A program made the translations under genes and the position numbers. Positions 6,175 to 10,619 of a stretch of DNA of 10,619 nucleotides are shown here, piece by piece (position 1 is the stretch's first letter; each line of letters opens with the position of its first letter). A model generated the notes under the pieces. It worked only from the letters and a program-made list of their open reading frames with translations. It was not told the DNA's origin and made no database searches. The stretch comes from Candidatus Thorarchaeota archaeon SMTZ1-83 (GTDB lineage: Archaea > Asgardarchaeota > Thorarchaeia > Thorarchaeales > Thorarchaeaceae): positions 1 to 10,619 of the forward strand of contig LRSK01000241.1 of the NCBI GenBank assembly GCA_001563325.1, given 5' to 3'.

Positions 6175-7437
6175 CTAAACCGTTCGAAGACTTCTCTTCA
6201 GCTCATCAATTCGCGGACCTATGAGAGTGACCGGGCTTGTTAACCTATCAGGTGTGACAAGGTCCTTGAACCCTGAGCCAGTTATTGGGACAACCACCGT
6301 TTCGGATTTGTCTATCACTCCTTGTTCCAGTAACGTTTCGAGTCCCGCCAGCGCTGCTACTCCGCTTGGTTCAGCAAAGACTCCCTCAGCCCTTCCGAGC
6401 TCGACTAAGAATTTCTCAATTTGCGCGTCAGGAACTGCGACAGCATCTCCCTTGGCAAGACTGAGATACTTCAAGGCTGCATCACCATCCCACGGAAATG
6501 GGTCTGCAAGTCCTCCAGCCACAGTTTCGTTCGAGTCCCAGGGCTGGATATTGAGCGGATCCTGCCCTTCTTTGAATGCCCTTACTATCGGCGCGCAGCC
6601 TTCTGGCTGGACAATCACAGGTCTTGGAAGTTGTTCAATCAGCCCCATTTGCTGGAATTCCCAGAGCCCCTTCATAGTTCCGGCCATAAGCCCTCCGCTG
6701 CCTGTGGGGAATAGTATCCAATCTGGTACTTTCCATGCCATCTGCTCAGCAATCTCATATCCAAGCGATTTTGTACCTTCAAACTGGAAGCAGTTGAAAG
6801 GCCCGAATGAGGGAGTGGGTGTCCACCCAAGTTCATCGCAGGCGGCTCGGAGTAGAGTAGTAGTTGGGTCAACCCCTTCCTCAACTTTGTGAACACGAAA
6901 TACACGAGCTCCAAGAGTCCTTAGATGGACTAGCTTTCCTGCTGGGGCGTCCTCTGGTACAAACACCACTGCTCTCAACCCCCCTTTGGCAGCATACGTG
7001 GACATGGCTGCGGCTGCATTTCCTGAGGATGCTGCTACTACAGTTTCGGCTCCATCTTCCAGTGCACGGCTCACGCCAACGCAAATGGGACGGTCCTTGA
7101 AGGATCCCGAAGGACAGAGGGTTTCAATCTTCAACAGCAGGTTGGAGAGTCCCAATTTCTCCCCCAACCGTCCCGCTCTGATAAGGGGAGTACCTCCCTC
7201 ACCAAGAGTCACGATGTTCGCATGATGCCTTAGGGGCATGAGTTCAAAGTACTTCCAAAGCCCGCCTTTCCGACTTTCAATACTATCACGAGAGAAGGAT
7301 TCCTTCAACGCCTCGAGGTCGAGTGTTATGTCAATCCTGCCGCCGCAGTTGTCATTTGGTGGTACATTATCCTCTGTGTACTCCCTCCCGCACTTAGCAC
7401 ACTTGAAACCAAGGAATCTCGACAATGTGACACCCAC
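6175..7437 (-). CDS. thrC: Threonine synthase-family PLP enzyme
   Basis: The 420-residue fold-type II PLP enzyme most resembles archaeal threonine synthase, which turns O-phosphohomoserine into threonine. It opens with a zinc-ribbon-like FKCAKCGREY (11-20) and a partner NCGG (30-33), so three of the usual four cysteines are visible. The PLP lysine is Lys114 in CPSGSFKDRP. Further landmarks are the substrate loop AASSGNAAAA (135-144), the FEGTKSLGYEI segment (219-229), the phosphate-binding TGSGG (245-249), EPSGVAALAG (356-365) and TGSGFKD (386-392). Differences from the usual form are SFKDRP for SFKDRG and SSGN for STGN, so a related activity is possible. The start is GTG 7437; a TTG four codons later (7425), behind GGTG, is an alternative. 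The gene ends in tandem TAGTAG. It is the first gene of the operon with the methyltransferase, a partnership with no obvious metabolic logic. Confidence 0.8.
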   Translation of the reverse strand: MGVTLSRFLGFKCAKCGREYTEDNVPPNDNCGGRIDITLDLEALKESFSRDSIESRKGGLWKYFELMPLRHHANIVTLGEGGTPLIRAGRLGEKLGLSNLLLKIETLCPSGSFKDRPICVGVSRALEDGAETVVAASSGNAAAAMSTYAAKGGLRAVVFVPEDAPAGKLVHLRTLGARVFRVHKVEEGVDPTTTLLRAACDELGWTPTPSFGPFNCFQFEGTKSLGYEIAEQMAWKVPDWILFPTGSGGLMAGTMKGLWEFQQMGLIEQLPRPVIVQPEGCAPIVRAFKEGQDPLNIQPWDSNETVAGGLADPFPWDGDAALKYLSLAKGDAVAVPDAQIEKFLVELGRAEGVFAEPSGVAALAGLETLLEQGVIDKSETVVVPITGSGFKDLVTPDRLTSPVTLIGPRIDELKRSLRTV

Positions 7438-7460
7438 TGTGACTGGACTGTGACTCCAGT
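7426..7460. promoter_or_regulatory. Repeat cluster at the thrC start: three TGTGAC direct repeats and an inverted repeat
   Basis: TGTGAC occurs on the plus strand at 7426-7431, 7438-7443 and 7449-7454, 12 and 11 bases apart, close to one helical turn. Overlapping this, ACTGGA (7442-7447) and TCCAGT (7455-7460) form a perfect 6-base inverted repeat with a 7-base spacer. The cluster straddles the thrC initiator GTG, where a bound regulator would block initiation. It may be an operator; the short motifs could also be chance. Confidence 0.3.
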
Positions 7461-7552
7461 TATGTGGATTGTGGCCCGTGACCTATCATACCACGAATAG
7501 AGAAACACCTAACTCCAGATTTGTATGTTGAAATCGACGTTAGGGGCTCAAA

Positions 7553-7557
7553 GGTGA
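7553..7557 (+). promoter_or_regulatory. Ribosome binding site of the CYTH gene
   Basis: GGTGA lies 8 bases before the ATG at 7566 and selects that start over the in-frame ATGs at 7521 and 7575. Confidence 0.6.
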
Positions 7558-7565
7558 AAGACAGA

Positions 7566-8159
7566 ATGAACAAGATGACATTCGAGGTTGAAGTCAAGAC
7601 CCCTGTGAGTGACTTGGAATCCATCAGAAACGCTCTAGAACGCATTGAAGCTCAACAACTTAACAGTGAAACACAGGCCGACGCGTATTATGACCATCCT
7701 TGTAGAGCATTCCAAGAAACGGATGAGGCACTGCGGCTCAGAAGGAGGCTGCCGTACTCCCAAGAACCAAGGGAGCATGTTGATGAATCCCGGCCCCTGT
7801 ACGAACTCACATACAAAGGCCCGAAAGTAGACCCACTTTCGAAGACCAGAATCGAGCTTTCAGTAGGTCTCTTCGACGTCGCAACTGCAAAATCACTTCT
7901 TGATCATCTTGGTTTCAGATATATTGCCGAAGTGGTGAAGAAGCGTGTCTTCTATTCGTTGGAGGACCTTACCCTGAGTCTTGATGAAGTGGAAGGAGTA
8001 GGAAACTACCTCGAGATTGAACAAGTGGTTGAGTCCAAGGAACTGATTGAGCCCATGAGAGATAGGATGTTTGCGGTTCTTGAGAAACTAGGACTTGATT
8101 CAGAGACGTCAACGCGAAGCTCCTACCTCGAGATGTTTCTTGGGAAGAACCCTCCCTAG
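7566..8159 (+). CDS. CYTH-domain protein (class IV adenylate cyclase/triphosphatase-like)
   Basis: The 197-residue protein is a full CYTH (triphosphate tunnel metalloenzyme) domain; family members bind triphosphate-containing substrates and are adenylate cyclases (CyaB type) or triphosphatases. The signature ExExK is present as EVEVK (Glu7, Glu9, Lys11). Further tunnel residues are the arginines in EALRLRRR (54-61), YELTYKGPK (79-87), KTRIELS (93-99), VVKKRVFY (123-130), SLDEVEGVGNYLEIE (138-152) with its acidic metal ligands, and the closing SSYLEMF. All the charged positions expected of an active enzyme appear to be there. The start at 7566 follows a GGTGA site; the longer frame from 7521 adds 15 unconserved residues. 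It is divergent from thrC and convergent with the HD gene, with which it shares a CTAG double stop. Cyclase and triphosphatase cannot be distinguished from sequence; archaeal members are usually uncharacterised. Confidence 0.88.
   Translation: MNKMTFEVEVKTPVSDLESIRNALERIEAQQLNSETQADAYYDHPCRAFQETDEALRLRRRLPYSQEPREHVDESRPLYELTYKGPKVDPLSKTRIELSVGLFDVATAKSLLDHLGFRYIAEVVKKRVFYSLEDLTLSLDEVEGVGNYLEIEQVVESKELIEPMRDRMFAVLEKLGLDSETSTRSSYLEMFLGKNPP
8156..8159. other. Second CTAG palindrome holding both stop codons of a convergent pair
   Basis: TAG at 8157-8159 (plus) ends the CYTH gene and TAG at 8158-8156 (minus) ends the HD gene, the same four-base tail-to-tail arrangement as at 4641-4644. Confidence 0.95.
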
Positions 8160-8743
8160 CTCTCTTCTTCGAGTTCTCTACGCAACTCCTCCACGAAGGA
8201 CTGCAGGACCCTATGACGTTCCTTAGCCATCTCTCTTGCAGGTTTGGTGTGCACGAGGTCGCGAAGCTTGAGCAGTTTTGCATCTGCATGTTTCAAGAAG
8301 GCTTCAAACCCTGCGTTCTCTACAGCAGCCTGAGCTATTGCACGAAACACACCGATCGCCCCCATCGCATCCAACTTGTCAGCGTCGCTAAGAATCTCTC
8401 CCTCAAGTGAAGTGGGTGTGAGGTCTTCACTGAAACGATGCGTCCTGATGGCTTCTTTGATACCCTGAATCTCTGCATCTGTGTATTTCAGTTCCCGGAG
8501 AATGTCCTCCCCCATATCACCTGAGAGCTTAGAATGAGAGATTCCTGTTTCCTCCTCGCGGAAACGTCCGACATCGTGAAGGAGTGCAGCAGCGCCCAGC
8601 ACCCGGAGGTCCGCACGCAACTCCCTTCCTATCTCCATCGCAATGGAATGGACTCGTTTCACATGATCGTAGGCGTGCGCGCCTGCTTCTGAGCGTGTCA
8701 TCTCTTCACGCACAAATGAGTCAATTCTCTCCTCAAGTGTCAT
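8156..8743 (-). CDS. HD-domain metal-dependent phosphohydrolase
   Basis: The 195-residue protein is an HD-superfamily hydrolase resembling the YedJ-like group. The metal-binding residues are in order: His27 in AYDHVKRVH (24-32), the His56-Asp57 pair in ALLHDVGR (53-60), and Asp122 in SDADKLDAMGAIGVFRA (119-135), a signature of this subgroup. HISH-like SHSK (69-72) and RTHRF (100-104) give the additional histidines expected around the metal site. The C-terminal quarter is helical and highly charged. The start at ATG 8743 follows GGTGGGACG, a reasonable ribosome binding site; an in-frame ATG at 8776 would add 11 unconserved residues and has only weak GGCGG before it. The substrate is unknown; HD proteins of this kind hydrolyse nucleotides or other phosphate esters. 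It converges on the CYTH gene, another phosphate-handling protein, and is divergent from the transglutaminase-like gene. Confidence 0.88.
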   Translation of the reverse strand: MTLEERIDSFVREEMTRSEAGAHAYDHVKRVHSIAMEIGRELRADLRVLGAAALLHDVGRFREEETGISHSKLSGDMGEDILRELKYTDAEIQGIKEAIRTHRFSEDLTPTSLEGEILSDADKLDAMGAIGVFRAIAQAAVENAGFEAFLKHADAKLLKLRDLVHTKPAREMAKERHRVLQSFVEELRRELEEES

Positions 8744-8818
8744 CGTCCCACCCACTTGGTCTTCTTGGCTCTTCATGAAGCCGCCTACATAATGATATTG
8801 CTGTCTGTTGGGGGCTTT

Positions 8819-8828
8819 CGATTAATAG
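8819..8828 (-). promoter_or_regulatory. Possible TATA-like element for the HD gene
   Basis: The minus strand reads CTATTAATCG. Transcription would start near 8798, giving a leader of about 55 bases to the ATG at 8743, compatible with that gene's use of a ribosome binding site. Spacing and composition are the only evidence. Confidence 0.3.
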
Positions 8829-8843
8829 GAGAGTGGAAAGGTC

Positions 8844-8860
8844 CGAGAAACCCTTTAATT
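8844..8860 (+). promoter_or_regulatory. Promoter of the transglutaminase-like gene (leaderless transcript)
   Basis: CGAGAAA (8844-8850) may be a BRE and CTTTAATT (8853-8860) a TATA box. The box centre is about 23 bases before the ATG at 8879, so transcription should start at or very near the initiator. No ribosome binding site precedes that ATG, which also points to a leaderless mRNA. Confidence 0.5.
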
Positions 8861-8878
8861 CATTGAGCCGGACGGTTC

Positions 8879-10619
8879 ATGGCAGATGACTCACCACCTA
8901 ATGCGGGTTCTGCCCCAAATACACGCGGGAACCTAGAAAATGAGAGGTATAAACACTTGAGTGCCGCCGTTACGACTGACGACCGTAGAATGGGTTTCAC
9001 TACTGTAGTCAGCTCACTGATTCTGGTCGCAATGATAGTCTGGGCGCTCTACTCATTCGTACTCGTGCAGTTTGTTGGTGTGAGAGATTACGACCCGCAC
9101 ACATCATACGATGATGCTATAGAATGGGACTACGATATCCCTTGGGCCGGCGGACGGTCTAACTGGTTTGACAACATCAACTATACGGATGTCCCAATGA
9201 ACATGTCATTGCCGGATGATCTGCTTGATCAGATGGAGAATACACTGTTCTATGTCGCACCCGAAGATCCCCCCCAATTGTGGCGGAAGACTGCCTATGA
9301 CAGCTATGACGGCGCCTCTTGGACAAAGTCCGATACAACACAGTGGACACTCGGAGAGATTGACCCACTCTTTGCCACAAACCCGATCTATAGGGTATTC
9401 CTGAATGTAACACCTGGACCAAGTGCCGCCGATATCGAGATCCCCTCACTGTTTCCTGACGCCATGATTATACAAGACTCCTTTGAAACGGGGGAACTGG
9501 TAGGAGGAGTGTATCAACCTCACAGTCCAAGCAGATTACAGAGTTACAACCTCTATACAGATGAATATGGTACAGCTCTACTAAGTCCGTTCTTCATAGG
9601 CGACCCAGACCAGAGCATTCTGCTCAGTTATGAGGTCACCTACATAGACCAGAACCTTCTCGATGTAGCGACCAGGGCCCGTGATGGAAACCAAGCTCCT
9701 CCACCAATTCAAAGCATGTATTCAACGTTGAGCGGAGTTACACTGACCCAGAGAGTAATTGACAACGCATCTGTGTTTCTAGGAGCAGGCAACGCGTATC
9801 AAACAGCCATGGTCGTCGACAATTACTTCCGAAGCGGCATATTCGAGCTGATGCTGGACGATTACAATGACCGTCCCCCTCCAGGCCAAGAGGTCACCGA
9901 CTGGTTCCTTGAGAGAGGCGGTGGACTTCCCATGGACTTTGCTACCGCCTACTGTGTCTTCATGAGGTACCTTGACATTCCCGCCCGTATCACAATGGGC
10001 TACGCTGTGGGTGACCCAATGGGAGGGTACCGAGAGATCAAAGTTCGTCACATGATGTTCTGGGCAGAGGTCTTCGTTCCTATGACAGGCCATCCCGATG
10101 GCGGCGAGTGGATTCAGGTCCTTCCTATTCCTCTCCCCGGCAGCATGGGAGGTGGAGAGGACCCCGTCAATATGGGGTCGGGTAATGCTCAGCTGTGGGT
10201 CTGGCCGAATCTGTCCCCCGCATGGGTCCAGATTGGCACTCCTTTTACACTGAGCGCACTGTTGATGGTTGACTATGTTCCCATTTCCACACCAGAAACA
10301 ATCTCGTTCTACGATGTGACTGACTCCGTGGCGATGGGTGCCGCCCAGATCCAACCCGGAATCCTTCTCCCGCTGGCAAATCTCAGCTACGTGTTCCCGT
10401 CAGGTTCTACTGTTGGGCCTCACAACATCACAGCCACATACTCCACTGCAGGTTTCACGGTTGCCAACTGGACCATAGTTTCTGCGGCATCAACACCTAT
10501 TCCAATGCTTGCCTCTTCTGAACCCGAGAAGAGCTTCTTTGCGAGTGAAACCATCGATATCGACATAAAACAGGGTCTAGACACCCATATCGCGCATTGG
10601 AACGACACACTTGACATCA
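8879..10619 (+). CDS. Membrane-anchored transglutaminase-like surface protein, catalytic triad apparently lost (C-terminus outside window)
   Basis: The frame is open from ATG 8879 to the window edge, 580 codons. A hydrophilic N-terminus of about 38 residues ending in RR is followed by one membrane helix (about 41-67), so by the positive-inside rule the rest is outside the cell. Region 120-160 has LWRKTAYDSYDGASW (134-148), as in TgpA-like transglutaminase proteins. The core runs from about 308 to 418: DNYFRSGIFEL (314-324), DWFLERGGGLPMDFATA (341-357), RYLDIPARITMGYAVG (363-378), FWAEVFV (394-400), and GEWIQVLP (409-416). Aligned on these, the catalytic Cys position is Pro351, the His position Met393 and the Asp position Leu415. 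After the core comes an Ig-like beta region (about 450-535) with PHNITATYS. Nine N-glycosylation sequons lie in the outer part. It is probably a binding or structural surface protein, not an enzyme; this rests on motif alignment. The start is supported by the TATA-like box. Confidence 0.85.
   Translation, partial: MADDSPPNAGSAPNTRGNLENERYKHLSAAVTTDDRRMGFTTVVSSLILVAMIVWALYSFVLVQFVGVRDYDPHTSYDDAIEWDYDIPWAGGRSNWFDNINYTDVPMNMSLPDDLLDQMENTLFYVAPEDPPQLWRKTAYDSYDGASWTKSDTTQWTLGEIDPLFATNPIYRVFLNVTPGPSAADIEIPSLFPDAMIIQDSFETGELVGGVYQPHSPSRLQSYNLYTDEYGTALLSPFFIGDPDQSILLSYEVTYIDQNLLDVATRARDGNQAPPPIQSMYSTLSGVTLTQRVIDNASVFLGAGNAYQTAMVVDNYFRSGIFELMLDDYNDRPPPGQEVTDWFLERGGGLPMDFATAYCVFMRYLDIPARITMGYAVGDPMGGYREIKVRHMMFWAEVFVPMTGHPDGGEWIQVLPIPLPGSMGGGEDPVNMGSGNAQLWVWPNLSPAWVQIGTPFTLSALLMVDYVPISTPETISFYDVTDSVAMGAAQIQPGILLPLANLSYVFPSGSTVGPHNITATYSTAGFTVANWTIVSAASTPIPMLASSEPEKSFFASETIDIDIKQGLDTHIAHWNDTLDI

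Noticed and set aside
8841..8873. Inverted repeat GTCCG/CGGAC flanking the TATA-like box of the transglutaminase-like gene
   Set aside because: Only five bases per arm with a 23-base spacer; expected by chance at this length.
9779..10354. A 191-codon open frame on the minus strand inside the transglutaminase-like gene
   Set aside because: It lies wholly antisense to a well-supported protein, has many His/Cys/Arg residues with no recognisable fold, and has no ribosome binding site. It is a shadow frame.

Overview
The window reads as a stretch of an archaeal chromosome. The evidence is a PAC2-family proteasome-assembly-type protein, a Nip7-like PUA protein next to a NOL1/NOP2/Sun RNA methyltransferase, a Ski2/Hel308-like helicase with a SWIM zinc finger, a CYTH protein, GGTGA-type ribosome binding sites that match the archaeal 16S 3' end, and at least one gene that looks leaderless behind a TATA-like box. 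Roughly balanced base composition and a sequon-rich surface protein with a transglutaminase fold would fit an Asgard lineage such as Thorarchaeota, but that placement is a low-confidence guess. Coding density is very high. The longest gap without a gene is about 200 bases (3700-3903), and no tRNA, rRNA, CRISPR array or insertion sequence was seen.

Layout: genes alternate between strands in short blocks. Block A (minus strand, 3699 down to 1): a degenerate Ski2-like helicase with a SWIM finger, then sucC, then the start of sucD (cut by the window edge). Divergent from it is a PAC2-family gene (plus, 3904-4644). It converges on block B (minus, 7437 down to 4641): a threonine-synthase-family enzyme, an RNA m5C methyltransferase and a Nip7-like PUA protein, packed as an operon with a 20-base gap and then an ATGA overlap. 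Divergent from block B is a CYTH-domain protein (plus, 7566-8159), which converges on an HD-domain phosphohydrolase (minus, 8743-8156). Last is a large membrane-anchored, probably extracellular transglutaminase-like protein (plus, from 8879) that runs off the right edge.

How the genes work together: SucC and SucD are the two subunits of succinyl-CoA ligase. The methyltransferase and PUA protein probably act together on rRNA or tRNA, with the PUA domain binding RNA. The PAC2 protein belongs to the proteasome chaperone family. The remaining neighbours have no obvious shared pathway.

Most interesting points: (1) the transglutaminase-like protein has the whole fold signature, but by motif alignment all three catalytic positions (Cys, His, Asp) are replaced; (2) the helicase has lost the Walker A lysine, the DExH acids, the SAT motif and the second motif VI arginine, yet keeps the scaffold and a SWIM finger; (3) both convergent gene pairs end on a shared CTAG palindrome that supplies both stop codons, and seven of eight complete genes stop with TAG.
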